Shown one piece after another: positions 21,712 to 36,662 of a stretch of DNA of 64,000 bases. The DNA lies in contig JAGYVD010000006.1 in NCBI GenBank assembly GCA_021209875.1, positions 3,348,001-3,412,000 of the forward strand, in the 5' to 3' direction. Source of the DNA: Rosellinia necatrix (Eukaryota > Ascomycota > Sordariomycetes > Xylariales > Xylariaceae). Within the stretch, counting starts at the first letter, position 1; every line of letters starts with the position of its first letter. Position numbers and translations under genes: made by a program. A model generated the notes under the pieces. The model ran no database searches, had not been told where the DNA came from, and saw only the letters and a program-made list of their open reading frames with translations.

Positions 21712-23057
21712 CCTTTATAAACCGGGCATGTTGTGCATGTCGGGTGCATATTAGCGGTTCTTTCCGTACTAAAGGCAAGGTCTCGGTCACATTTGCATTC
21801 CTGGACCCGTCCGATGTGACCTATTAACCTGAATGAGGTAGTCCCGGCATATTGGGGACCACTTACCTGCATGGTTTCCACTCACCCCGACTTGCCCCAA
21901 TAACCACTTGTAATACAAGTAGTTACAAGGTTGTAAATATTATTAAAAACCCCTCCTGCGAATGATGACTAACGGGTGGCCATCTGTGTACATACTTATG
22001 TAGATATATAAGTATGTATTACGCCAACCTTCCCGCTTGAACAATATAAAAATACCAACGTTAGTCCATTTAACGCGGCTACCCGGTATAGTAAATTGCG
22101 GCTACAATAACTACAGGTACCTACGTACATATGTAGGTAGGTAATTATGTATGCAGTTATTAGAACGATGCGGGGCGTGTCTAAGATGGCGGTTTATCCA
22201 CTATAAGCTACTACCACCATCAGGTAACCTAGGCCTAGGTTAAGTAAGATTAACACAAAACAAGCCATTATTCACCGCCTGACCAACATACCTTCTCACT
22301 ACCTATGCCTAGAGTCGACAATCACTCGCGCATGCGTGTTAGCCGGCTACGCCATTGACTCTCCTACTCTAGTCGAATCCAACAACGCTAATGGAGATAT
22401 TTGCACAAGCTCACCGATTAGCTACTCACCACGGTTGATTAGGTACCTAGCCAAAGTAGGTAGGTGTTCGAGCAAGTAGCTAACCTTAGGCTGGCTAACA
22501 TAGATTCTAAAATCACCCTTCCATACTAACAACACGTAATAACAACACAAGTCTTTTCGCAACCGCGGCCGGATAGTCATATTAAGCGCCCAAACTTGGT
22601 GGATGAGGCACTTCTCACACGACAATTTATGAGAACATCATCTTCCTTCAACCTCCTCGACCTCGAAGTAGCCCTTCTAGAGAATTCGGCAGAATCGTGG
22701 TGATTAATACAGACCATCGAGCTTGTCTTCTCCTCGTTCCATTCAGGCCTGTTACAGACCCTTCTAAGGCCCTCCACTCCCTCAATGCAAGCCCCAAACG
22801 GGTATCAATGGACACCAAGATGGCCAAGCTCTAGCCGATCTCCGAAGTCCAAGATCACAACTGACAAGGCGCTTGAAGAATGCCAGAAGCCGGTATCTTG
22901 GGCGGAGGGGAAATGGATGCTGGGTATTAAAGGATTTGTGGAATTCCAAAATTACCTTGCTAGCACCAAGCCACAGAGTCATCGATGCAAAGCTCCACGA
23001 CGCCGCGATGGAAATTCTATAGAGTAATAAACTATAGTTCTTTCACTTCCCTCTTTT
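21712..23057. other. Intergenic region right of the retroelement
   Basis: Base composition returns to normal at once. Several short TAGGTAGG and palindromic CCTAGG motifs occur (for example 22228-22243). An 80-codon frame at 22785-23027 has no recognisable domain. No gene is called. Confidence 0.45.
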
Positions 23058-24137
23058 TCAGGGCCATTCATCGCCGCCGTCGTCCCCCTTGCGAAGAATC
23101 ATCATGGGGCATACGAGGCAAGTGTCCCGTGTCTCCCATTCCGGCTTGAGAGTGACGGAGTGAATCGTATCAGACCGTTCCGACACCGCATATCGGAATC
23201 CCAAATGTCGGTACATGGCGTCCACACCAGGCTCTGCCTGCACGATAACCAGCTCATCGGGTGGGACTTGGGACAAGGCATGCTTGATGAGAGTTCTGCC
23301 GATATTATGGTGTCGAAATTCTTCCTTTACGCCCAAGGCAGATAGCTCTGGTGGGAATCACGGTCAGATAATGTCCCCAAGACAATAACAGCGACAAGGA
23401 TACTCACCCCACAGTTTACCGATACCATGGTATCTCAGATGGCTGTTCAGATGGCCACATAGCTGACGCATGAATTCTCTATCCTTGTCTCGACATTTGG
23501 CATACGCCTTGACCTCCTTCGGATTAAATCGGTCGGGGAAGGGGACTTCTCTACGAGACGACTCCCTCGGCAGCTGTGTTGTAGTAGAGAACTCTCTACT
23601 AAGGCGGATGATGATAGCTACTCCCACAGTCTCCTGTTGATGTACAGCCTTGTATATATAAGCTCCATCTCCCAACATGACCCGTAGGGTGCTCCTCCAG
23701 TTGTCCGAGTCGATCTTCACGAGGGCATCCTTAAAGAACTCCTTGTTCGCGTAACCGTTCACAGTCAGAACTGCGTCGCTCGAGGGTGCGTCGATCTGGG
23801 TTTCCGCTATAACGTCTGCAATGACATTTATTTCGTCATCCGCATTCCTCAATAGCTCTTTCACTCCATATATAGCGTCATATTCCTGGACATTGACGGC
23901 TTTGATGGCAACTATGTCGGGTTCATGTAATCGGACTCGGCTAGGGAGTTTGAGTGTTAGATATTACGTCTGGTAGTCAACGTTATGTGTCCGGCTACTC
24001 CTGGTAGCTAGGAGCATTCTAGGAGATATAATATAACTATAAAGCAAATGCTGTACCAACCAGATATAGCAAGGTTTCAAGGATTCTCACCGATAGAATA
24101 TGTCGGCCAGGTGAGGGTCGTCTCGGGATGGTGACAT
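23058..24137 (-). CDS. GNAT-family N-acetyltransferase
   Basis: Three minus-strand exons, 24137-24091, 23940-23408 and 23347-23058, with introns 24090-23941 (donor GTGAGA, CTAAC branch, TAG acceptor) and 23407-23348 (donor GTGAGT, CTGAC branch, CAG acceptor). Phases close to 289 residues. The start (MSPSRDDPHLADIFYRRVRL) leads into RVRLHEPDIVAIKAV, a usual GNAT beta-1/alpha-1 opening. Near the C-terminus lie motif A (EEFRHHNIGRTLIKHAL, with the R-x2-x-x-G-x acetyl-CoA loop) and the YRHLGF end motif. GNATs transfer acetyl from acetyl-CoA to an amine; the substrate is not readable. The family is common in fungi as small stand-alone cytosolic enzymes. It stands alone, about 1.3 kb from the retroelement, and shows no RIP-like stops, so mutation did not spread this far. 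Confidence 0.83.
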
Positions 24138-27100
24138 GGCGCAGAGAGTATATGTAGATATCCCGTACTACGGTTACACAAGAAGGGAATTAAATGACCG
24201 TGAAAACATAGAACCGGTGACATTCCCCTAATATGCCCAGAGGAAGAGACGAGGTCAGGCTATATAGTCCTACAGGAGAATCAATTGTTACAATATGTCA
24301 TACAAGGTTGGTAGATTATAAGACTACCGGGTCATCTATGAAATCCAATTACGTAGTATGCTAGCAACGGTGAGTTGTAAAATGATACTTTCACCGCCAT
24401 TGCAGACACGCTATGATTAAAACCCCTCTTAAAGTCAGCTTGAAATGGTACGGAATATCTTCACCAGTCCATCTAATATCGGTCCGAGCACATGACAACC
24501 CCAAAATTACCCGTATCGTCTGACGTTATTCGACCCCTGCTAGTGAAGCAGATCTTACGTTAACGTAGATACGATCAGGCTGCCAGCTGAATGATATATA
24601 GTTTTTATCATTCGAGGCTCGGTGATACTTATACGCCCAGCCGTTTTAGCATAAAATCAGCGCTACCATTAATGTGGTATTATTTCACTAAGGGACCAGG
24701 ATACGCCGTGGAGCCGAAATCCGCTGACGACAGCGCATTAACTTATAAAAACGGTCTGACCATGCCGCCTCAACATCCTCTTGTTTCAAAAAAGTAAGAT
24801 CTCACTCTCGGTGTTCTGGAACAGCGTACCATCTATAAGGCCATATTCTTAATCGTACTTTCAATTACCATAATACGCTCGCTATAGGTGCACAATGGCC
24901 CATCATTCCCCCGCATCTTTGGTGCTGATTAGATTATAGGAGTGTAAAAATCGGGTTTATTCGGGAAAACTACCTGCCCGCGTTTCATATTGGTAATGAA
25001 GATTATATAATACAAGTTCGTAGCCGTATGAATGGGGATCTTCCACCCACTCGCCTAGCCCAGATCTAACTTGAATAAAATAAATTTAAATCCCCTTTCT
25101 TGCCACCAGATTTAATCACAAGCGCTTTGAATTGGCATGGCATACCTCTATTCTCGAACGGAATGCATCATTCGTAGCACAACTTGGCGGAAATTATCCA
25201 ATCAAAATCTCACTTCAAGCGATGAAATATTTAGCAAGCTCTCTCACAAAAACTATGGTATAAAGACTACAGCGTAATTAAGAACCCACATTCGACCATA
25301 CAGCAACCAAGAGTCCAAGCTCTCAAACCTGGTGTGACGATAATTAACTTCACGTTACTCATGCAGGAATTTCTGTACAACCACAATCAACCGCCATCCT
25401 AAATGCATTTGAAATCACCAATTTGATGGCTCGAACTCAACAGGCTACTTTTAAGGAGGAAATGCCCAGAGCGAAGACCAGTCATCGGTAGGTAGGTGTT
25501 ATGGGAAGAATGCCCAGAGTGAAGTCTAGTCACTATGAGGTAGCAGCTGGGTCGCAAGTAGATAGCTTAGTATAGGGGTAGGGCTCAATATCATTGATTC
25601 CTGAGCCTACCATCTAGGTGGAAGGCCTTCGGTCCTTATATACACAAATATGCCTCTAGAGCTACCCCATAGGGTAGCTGGTACCTCGCCATGTGATTCA
25701 TCCGCCTGACACTAGGCTGAAGACGAGTAGGAATGGGGAAATGGGGGAATAATGTGCTCTTTATATATACCCGTAGATTTATAGTTGCACCCTGCGTGAT
25801 ACCGACTGCCTCGTCTCGTGATTAATACTTCCCGTGGCTTTTACTCATGTATTGAGGCTAGATCAGGTTGTAGTGTAGGTGTTAGAATGAATAACCACTG
25901 TAATCTAGACTTTGTGTGTCCAAAAGTATATAGTCATTTGCTGCGCTTTAGGATTGAGATGGAGAAGGGGGTTGTCTATTTGATGTTGCTCAAGCGACCC
26001 TTTTCTGAGATATAGCTGTCACATTTGGTAATTCCAGAAATGGCTTATCTTATTGAGGTGTCTGACTTGTATAGATGTTATTCTGGCCCGTGCTCGGTGG
26101 AGGCCCGGAGCCCGGGGCTTGGTTCCGTGGCGATACCGATAAGCTCGTCCGTAATCATAAGATTATGTTCAAAATACCTTGTTGACATTTCGATACTGGT
26201 GTATGGGTAATAGCGCCGGCCAAGGCCTTCACCGATGTTTTACGTTTTAGATATAGGAGGACAATAAGTAAACGTGATCTTGTCTGCGTGTTGTAAGCAC
26301 TGTTATTATGGAGCTATTCGGGACTTGGTTGTAAGTAGGCTATTATCTAAGCGAAGAACGGCGGGGTGACTTACTATGTAGATTATTGGCTGCTTACGCC
26401 CCGAGCCGGATGGTAATAACTGTAATGTTATGTGGGCGTGATACTGAGACTATCATTATACCCACGGGGTTGGGTCGGGATATAGTCAGCCGCATAGTAT
26501 ATGTTTCCGATTGACGGTGTTTATTGTTTATTGTCATCGCTCACATAGTGTTGCTGGTGGTTGGTGAAAGCTAACAATCATGCTCACTTGTTTGGATTGC
26601 CCTACGAGGAAATCTGATTGGTACTGCTGCATAGATATACTTATCTTAGTCTGTCTCTTCAATGATTGTTGAATGCGAAGACGGCGATCTAGCCTCTCGA
26701 CAGCCCAGGTATTTATTTACATTCCCATCAGCATACTCAGCATACAGCTTCAGGTACGTACATCACTAGCCATATATATGCCGCCAGCACGTCATCTCCC
26801 AAAGTATTTCGCGGGCAGTCCCACATGACTAAATGGTCTAAGCTCACGGGTTCTAATGTAGTGTATTGACGAACGCGGTCAAGGTGGTGACCTCACTTTT
26901 CGAAGCTCCCTACCACGCTATGTACATACACGACATGCACTCGCCATGCACTACAGTATGTACGCGGTGGATTTGGGGCGAGAGACTGAAACAATGGGGA
27001 AGGGATGGGTACCTTATCCACCCGATGATCAAAGCGTTGCTTGATATACCCACCCGGGCTTCCCGTTGTTGTCTTTCGCCTGTTTCAGCGTCGGTCTGCT

Positions 27101-30100
27101 GCTCGTTGGGAAGTGCAAGGGTGAAAATCGACGCTACCACTGCACATTCGGCGCGCCGTCAATGCCCAAACGCGTCGGCGAGAGAAGAACAAGGTTGACG
27201 ACTCGCAAGTCAGTGAGGAGAGTGGGAAAAAGGGACGTGTACCAGATCGTCGGGACTGCCGAGATGAGGCGCTCCAAGGATGGCACTGAGGAATATGGGG
27301 GAGATGTCGAATGATCGACAAAACCATTGCGACGTTGGTGACCCGGAAGACGGAATGTGGTCCGGGAACTCTGCCGTAGGGCCAGGGCCATACAGTGTAG
27401 GGAGTGACTAAACCCGCGATAGGATACGATAGTGACTGACTTAGTGAATGACTTAGTAGCGCAGCGGCTTGCCTTGGCGCGCCTCGTTGGGCAACTACCT
27501 TGCTGGCCGGTGTATAACTAACTATACATGTCCATGTACGCAAATATGTATGTGTGTACGAGTACTGTATGTGCATACGTGCTTGTAGTGTAGTTATTGT
27601 AGTGCATTGGTGGGCGGTGGAGTCTTGTTCTCCCCTGGTCGGGTTCACCTTGGCATTGGTAAATTTTTTTCCGCGCCAGAGATGGGCATTTTTGGAGAAG
27701 AGCATTCGACAGCTGTCACGTCTTGGTTGCTCGGTCTTGGTTGCTCGTACACTAAGCAGACCGCCCGTTTATAATTACAACGGTCGGATGCGGCGACGTT
27801 ACTGCGGGATCGCCGGGGTTTCCAAGGAATGGGCATGCAATAGGCATGCTCGGTAAAAATCTCCAATGCAAAAAAGATTTATGGTGGAACGAGCAAAAGT
27901 TGACATGCTTCCAAGAAGGGCCGTCGTGCACTTCACGGGTTCTCCCGTTTCTGCACTATAACAGGACTACCGATAGTGTGTCGACATATGTGTCTGGATT
28001 GGGTATAACCATCTACCTACTACTACTACCTATGTACCTAGCTACGTAGACTAGACGTTAATACTACTACTATTACTACCTATGTACCTAGGGGCTCTTG
28101 AAGCCGCCTCCGCGTAGGTATTTACTTAGAACTTTGCCAGCATGTGTCAGCTAGCCACAAGGCAAACCTGCGTGTTGGTGGTGCTTAAACCAGCTTCTGC
28201 ACTATGTATCGAAATACGCCTGCTACCTACTGCATATGTATCTGCTCTGCACATTCGATTGACGACGAGGATTGATGACGGGTGTGATTCGAGGTGGTGC
28301 CGTGCCTGACATTCCTTCAAGTCCGTGCTCAGCGCCCCTGCTTGTCGAAGGTTTCTAGAAGGCTTCTAGAAGGAGATTGGAATCAGCCCCAGAGACTAGG
28401 TAGGTGCGTGCTTCAGCCGACACTTTCCCCTGAAAAGGGATGGTGACAGGCCTATCGAGCAATAGTTGACCACGAATAAACCAGACATGGTGCCCTTGTA
28501 CACTACCCATTCTTGTAGTGTACATCGCCTAGGGTGGGGATAGGCATGGCCCGGCGGGGAGGGATTCAAGCCATGTTGGTTTTCTATGGTACGCGGGCGA
28601 ATTGCAGGACAACCGCAGCATATCTATCCCAGAAACCAAGGCGAATCTGGAAGGGGCGTCCAAGTAAATTGAACCTCCGAGGAAGAAAATAGATACGTAT
28701 GTATATGCATATGGAGGTGGGAGGCGTTACATGACGCGAGATCTCACCAACCTAGTAAGTAGTTAGTCACTGGATCTGAGGTAGACTAGGTGTTAGAGTG
28801 TATAGTGCAGATAGGCCCGAGCGTGAAGCAGTATCTGGCTAGGTGGTTACTTAAGCAGTCGTGCATAACATGGGAAGATATAGGTAAAACGAGTTATCAA
28901 TTACTATGTAAAATAAACGGACCAGAAATACCTATGAAACTTACCTAGGTAGGTGGTAGGTAGGTAGGTACCTAAAGTATTTTATCATTATAGTGCAATT
29001 GCAGATACTGAGGGTGGTGTTGAGGAAATATCGAATCCAAGTATGGATCAGGGAATGCGAGGAGGCGTGGACAGACCTAGATTCAAGTAATTCGGTAGTG
29101 TATTCTATTCCTCAGGACATCTGGGCTGTCTATGCGGACCAGCGGGTAGCTATGTATAATTAGAGGTCCTTCATTCCTTCTGACTAGTGTGCCTGCCCGT
29201 TACCCGGATTTGACCGACCCAGTAGGTAGCATCTTGCAGAGGCCAATGTGCCTCTTGGGTGAACAACGGTGCAGCCGTGGCGCGATGTGGCGCCCATCCG
29301 ATACCTGGGTAGGTGCTAGGTAGCAGATTCCAAAATACAAACACACCAACATACATGTGTAATGGAAAATCGGGGGTGGGGAGTACCTACCTACCTACCT
29401 AGGTACCTATCTACTTACCCAGTGTACGTGGTATTTGTTGAAGACGTACATAGTCAATCAGATATGAATATAACCATTTCACTCACCTAAAACCTAAAAC
29501 ATCCTGTATTGATTTCAGGAACAATGCATTGATTAAGGAGGGGAAATAGTTGCTGATAGGGGGCAGGGACAAAGAGGGGATAATGTATGCATTTTTCTTA
29601 CAAAGACCGTTATTCTCTCTCTTTTCTTCTTCTCCCCTTTCCTTGTCATTGTTATTGTTTCGATGCTTGTTGTGATTGCTAGGGGGGCTAAAAATGAAAA
29701 ATCAAACCCCCCCCTCTCCCCCCCAAAAAAATACATGCGTACCTAAATACCAACCCATTCTATTGGCCACTAAAGGGCATCTATTGTAATGCTTGGTGAC
29801 CACAAACCATATCATTGGTCTTTAGCACAGTCTAAGTCTTTGAGAACAGCCCATTCTTGAAGTATGGGTTCTTCATGCCTTTTTGATGGCTCTACAAAGA
29901 AGGGCAGCATCTACCTATGTAGATAAGTCCCCAAGCTTACCTTGTTAGGTACTTACCTTAGGTACCTACGTAGGTTTGTCATGAAAGATATCCTCGCTGG
30001 CACATGAGCAGGCATTGCCTCCATACTTTGGTGGGGATCTTTTGACTTTAGTACACTGTGCATTGTGCTCCTATTTCTCCATGATATATACTGTACGCTC

Positions 30101-31294
30101 TGCCCTGCCTTATCCGGTCCCCAGTATGCAGCTACCATTGCGGTATGTATACTTGTATAATTGTGCGCTAACTATCTACACTACCTAGGTAGGTAGTGTA
30201 TGGAGGTACCTAAACTGACATCAGAATCCCATTCACCATCCAGACAGAATGGGCAACTCTCCTACCTAGGTGCCTGCTAGGTATCCAGTTACCTGTCTAT
30301 TGATTGTTACAAAATTTGACTAGGTGGTAAATGAAGATTCCGAATAGTCTTGATAGACTGTACCTAAACGTAGATGCCCACAGTACGGCCCTACCTACCT
30401 AGGTACTTACTTAGGTACCCGTCCAGCTTTTTCTCACTTGCTTCACAGGCACAGATAGGTACCCACTTATAGCACTAAGGTACCTAAGTACGTGGTACCT
30501 ACTTGCACAGCAGACTCCCTGCCTGCCGTCAAGTCTGCACGGACGGACGTGCTATCCGGATCCTCTCCTCCCCAATCCCCACCAAAATACAGTACCGGAT
30601 TGAGTCCTTGATTGGTGAGCCAGCTGTGCTAGCCACAGTCTGTATACTGTATTTGGCGACAGGTAGGACTGACGTTGCCCACTGTAGGTAGGTCTCGGTA
30701 CAGTGCCTTGGCCAATCCCATCAAAGCTCCAAGCACGGCTGTAGCGGGACAGACTTCTGCAACCTAACCACATCCCATTCACCTGATGCGACCTTGCCAT
30801 TTGCAGGGTCGTTTCGTCACCTCTAAATTATTATTGTTATTATTTCTGCATCCACGTCTTTGGGAGGTCTCTCCTTTCTCTACAACAATACCCAACAACA
30901 AGAACCACTTTGATGGCATCTTGACCGTATCATATCGAGTGTGCGTGCCCTTCGCTTCTGCCGGGGTTTGCTTCTTCACACTCTGCGACAAGTACAAACC
31001 CCATATCCATAGTGAGTTCGGCCCATTCCGTCGGTCCCTAGTGGATAACCCTCTTTGGTGTGTGATGCCCTCGTCTGCCCACGGATCTTAGGGCCGCCTC
31101 GTGATCCGTGTCTCTCTCTCTCGACTGCTCTCGACTGCTCTCGACTGCTCTCGACTGCGCCCGACTGCACTTGCTCTTGCCTCCTAGAGCCGCCATCGTA
31201 CAGCCAGCCCCAGGCCGCATCATTGCTAACCGTCCCGCGCAGCAGTTAGGTTCCCGAGTCTGGTCGAGTTCCCGCCGTTCACGAATAGCCCAAC
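24138..31294. other. Gene-poor intergenic region (~7 kb)
   Basis: No gene could be supported. Open frames here are short and lack domains. The stretch is rich in the TAGGTAGGTA / TACCTAGGTA family of short motifs (28940-28975, 29380-29412, 29935-29970, 30180-30200, 30390-30418, 30470-30500). A diverged ~24-bp direct duplication (AATGCCCAGAG...) occurs at 25459 and 25510. Long promoter regions upstream of the C2H2 gene may explain part of it. Confidence 0.5.
31121..31170 (+). repeat. Tandem 10-bp repeat in the C2H2 gene leader
   Basis: Five consecutive copies of TCGACTGCTC (the last two with one or two changes) lie 125-175 bp upstream of the ATG at 31295, probably in the promoter or 5' leader. 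Confidence 0.85.
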
Positions 31295-32811
<1,517 letters not shown>

Positions 32812-32976
32812 GGTGGCAGTCCCGTTTACTCGGAGCCGATGAATCACGATTTCTTGCAACTAGAGGTATCCGGCCGGTTTGCACCGGAGTTCCAATCAAG
32901 CCCATCATGCCTGGGCTATGATCCCAACTCGTCGTTCCCAGGCAGTGTTCCGAACCCAGTCTTTTATGAATGTTGA
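32812..32976 (+). other. Open extension behind the C2H2 stop codon
   Basis: Directly after TAG 32809-32811 the frame continues for 54 sense codons to TGA 32974-32976. The composition (Ser, Pro, Gly, Tyr, Phe; starts GGSPVYSEP) resembles the tail before the stop. It could be 3' UTR, a readthrough extension, or the old end of a protein shortened by a nonsense change. Confidence 0.35.
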
Positions 32977-35900
32977 TAGAATCGGCCTCTTCCTCTATGG
33001 CGGTCCTAGGGCGAGTAGCGCTGTATATGCGTTACATGGCGCCTTTTGACGACACGGAATGACAGGAATCGTCATAATGCATTTCGGCAGGGTTCAGCCT
33101 TGGTACCCCCGCACTAAACCATTTGCAACGGCGTTGTATAACTCTCCTGGACTACTCGCACGTCGGCACGAGCCTGTGGAGTCAGCCGGCGAGATATAAT
33201 AATCTGTCTGGGATTTGATTTGGGTAGCGGCCCGGGAGTGATTTCTCTTTCTTCCGACTTGTTTCTCCAATATAGACTGGTTCGGCTGGGTAGCCTGGAT
33301 GACATTGCATTTTTTTTTCCAATTTTTTTTTTCTCAGAAGCGGCACAAGCCGGGGGCTGGCGTGGAGTTCAGGGCTGCGAAAAAAAGGAGCATAGTGATG
33401 CTACTTTTAATGGTCTTCATTTCTTCGCACGCGATGGGAAAACCGGTGTAGGAATCCGGGAACCACGACGTGCCGCGAAGAGTTTTTTCTTTCCCCTTTT
33501 TTTCCCCACCCCTTGACAGTTTCTGAATGTAGAACAACCAGGCGTTCTCGAGATATATCACTGTAGGAAAGCGCTTGTTTGCGCATAGCAAGGGCTGATA
33601 CGCGGAAAATGGCACGGGTACGAACAAGGCGACAACGTTTGAGGGCCCTGTATTCCTGTATGAGACTCAGTATGAAAGCCAATATAAAACTCAACATGAT
33701 GATTTGGGGCCAATGCGAACCTGGGTTGAGGCACAATCACTTGAACATCCTCAAGGGCGTTTACTATCCTTGGGTGTGATGGGAGGCACCTAATCTTCAC
33801 ACAGAGGGCCGGTGACATGGCAGCAAAAGCGCAGCAATAACGAGGGTAATATGAGTCGGTACTGAAGAGTGACGCCAGCATAGCTGGCAGGCCGGATGGG
33901 TGTGTGTGCGTGTTTGGGACATGACGCGGCCGTCGATAGCCACCCCGGTAGACTCTCGTTCGTCTCCCATCTCGATGCCACGATGCTTCTGTCTTTTTTG
34001 TTGCTAATGATAGCCAGCCATGCCTACGACCAGGGAACAAAACGGCCAGAGTAGGGAACAGAACCACTCCTTCCCCCTCCCCCCGTCCCCTACCCCCATC
34101 GTCACTTACATACCCATACCCGATATGACGCCGCACAATCGCAGGCGCCAACGCATATATCTACACTGCCGTCAGGGTTTTGTGATTACAATACAGCCAT
34201 GTCCGTGATGGCGGCTGTGGGTCTTCGGACTATTTATTTGTCTAGGCCAAGCATGATCGGGAATAAAGGATAAAGAAAGGTGTGTAGATATGTAGATATG
34301 CAGGTGAAAATAGCGGACTGCGTGTGAAAGGACCGAAATTGAAGGCCGCGGGACATGGGGACGACTAGACAACCACCTTGGGCAGGCACCTAGTTATCGT
34401 GCATACATAGCTCCCCGGTAACAGGACTATCCGTGTGCAGAAGAAGCAATTGCGATCTGGTGTGGGGAGCCAACGAACGAGGGATGAAACAAGTCGATGC
34501 CATGCAGTCAACCTTTTCAACAACACCCCGTCTAATCTTGTCTGATCTCGCCTGTTAGACACGATCTGCGTCCTCTGCTAACCAACCCGGCCCAGCCTAT
34601 CATGTGCGTGCGCATGCCGATGTATGTCGCTGTTGCTGCGGGGCGGCCGAGATAGGGAAGTGGTCTGGATGACCCGTGTTAGACGGCTCCCTTTGCCAGG
34701 TTCCCAGGTTCTCCCAGTCGAGCCCAACCCAGCCAACTCAATACCGCCAGCTCGGAGGAGGCGGTGGCGGTGGCGGCGTATGCTGGACTGGGACTGCCTG
34801 CTTACCTAGGTGCCTACTTACCTCCTCCTTACCTTAGGTGGGTGGGCGATGCATGTTCATACCTACTGGGTAAGCACGATATGTAAGTAAGTATGTACTG
34901 CATGCTGTCATAGCACCTAAGGTATAACTGGCCTGCAAGTGGCCTATCCGGGTTGCTCGACCTGCAGCAGCAACAACCACTGCCAGCAGCAATCACTAGC
35001 CACTTACCTACCTAGGGCGACTAACTACCGGCACCAACACCAACACCAAACACCAATAACGGCCACCTCCACCACCTAACTACCGCCTACACACCACGGG
35101 CTTACACACCATTACCACTAGTTACCACTACCTTACCTACTCTCCTACCTACCTACCATTACCAGTACCACCGCCCCGCCGCCGTCTTGCATCCGCTTGC
35201 TTGCATGGGCTCATTGTGCTGTTGTGCTCTGCGCTAATGTGCTCTGTGCGGATGGGCTCTGTATTGTGCCAGCAGATCCCATTCCTGATTTATGATTTGT
35301 GATCAACGGCGTTATCGGCAGGGCCTGCGCCTTGATTCGCCTACCGACGTCATAGACCAGAGGCTGGCCGAGACGAAGCGTCAATGGCTTCGATCTAGTA
35401 GGTAGGTAGTAGGTGGTTGGCTCTCTGGCTGGCTCCCGCCGCCTCCATCTTGGTCTTGACTCCATCGTGATCTCTTGACTGGACCTTCCCTTCCTCGACC
35501 GGGTCTCGCCTCGTCTCGTCCCGCCGCCGCGCGCGCGCGCACATCATCTCGCCTTGCCCTACGCCTTAACTAGCTCGAGCATCGTGATGCCTCCGGCTGT
35601 TTCGATTTGCCCATCCCATCTCCTCTTCCTCCTTCCCGTTTCCGCCCCCCGAGCTGCCGTGCCTGAGCTGCTCACCACCGCCCTCTGGAACAAGCCCCCC
35701 TTCCCTCCCCTCTTCCTTGGCGTCCTCGCGGTTGTCGGGTTGTCGTCGTGGTTGTCGTCGCTGGCAAGGCTGGATTCCCTCCCGGCCCGGCACGACACCT
35801 CCGCAGGTCGTAGGCGCTGGACCGAGCGCGCATCCGCCGTCTTGCTGGGATCATCGTCGCTGCTGGGCTTGGCGCGCCCACCCGCACATCGTCCTCCTCG

Positions 35901-36662
35901 GCACGCCTTGAGCGATGCCCTACATGGCCTGACTATCGCGACACTTCCTCCCCCCCTCCCGCGACATTGAGCATGGCCACTAACATCCCAATCCACGGAA
36001 GCAAGCTCGCATGAGCTTTAGCTGAGGCTAGATAGATACACTAGCCGCGGGAACTGTCACCGCTTGTGCGTTGGCCGGTCCCTGTCGGTTGATGATTAAT
36101 CGATATGCCGGCATGGGAACCGTGGCTGCAAGTGGGTGGTTGATCCTCAGTCTCGGGCTTCCCACGCTCTTTTCGGCAAGAACTAGATCGGGTCCGCCAT
36201 CGAGGTTCCTGCCTTAGTGTATATCACTGTCGAGTCTGGACTTGCACGCACCCGCTCGAAGGGCGCCCGGCCTGTATTTTCTATCATCCCCGCTTCTCCG
36301 ATGATGCGGCATGACTTCTATCGACCCTCTAACTGCTGCGTACCTCCCCCACAGACGTTTTGCGCTGGACTAGATTAGTATATTCCTTATTTCCAAACAC
36401 TACGCTTAGTATTAATCTTTGCGCGGCTCCGGGCAAGTCGCCACCACCACAACCACCACCCCCATCATCACCACCACCACTACTACTACTGCTGCTGTGA
36501 CGACCGTCACCATTACCACCACAGGGCTCGGTCTCGGTCCGCCAGTATCTTGGAGGACGCGCCAGGCCCTGTCAAAACTGACTGCTCGGCCGACCAACCT
36601 CGCCTTGTCATCATCAAATCCGCCCCGGACACGCCTCTTCATAGCAGGCAGATAGGTTCAAT
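32977..36662. other. Intergenic region
   Basis: No gene supported. It includes 3' flank of the C2H2 gene, T-rich runs near 33310-33330, TAGGTAGG-type motifs at 34805-35150, and a C-rich stretch at 35450-35970 with overlapping frames on both strands but no recognisable protein. Confidence 0.45.
36440..36523. repeat. CA-rich trinucleotide repeat (ACC/ACT/ATC)
   Basis: Imperfect ACC, ATC and ACT units, ending in a short GCTGCTG, about 140-220 bp upstream of the DsbA-like gene start. It produces Thr- and Val-rich shadow frames. Confidence 0.8.

Noticed and set aside
24591..24797. 68-codon frame followed by a donor-like GTAAGA
   Set aside because: Composition is plausible, but no acceptor gives a convincing continuation and no domain is visible.
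35587..35970. Plus-strand frame with a hydrophobic Leu/Pro-rich N-terminus
   Set aside because: C-rich low-complexity DNA, overlapping open frames on both strands, no family resemblance.
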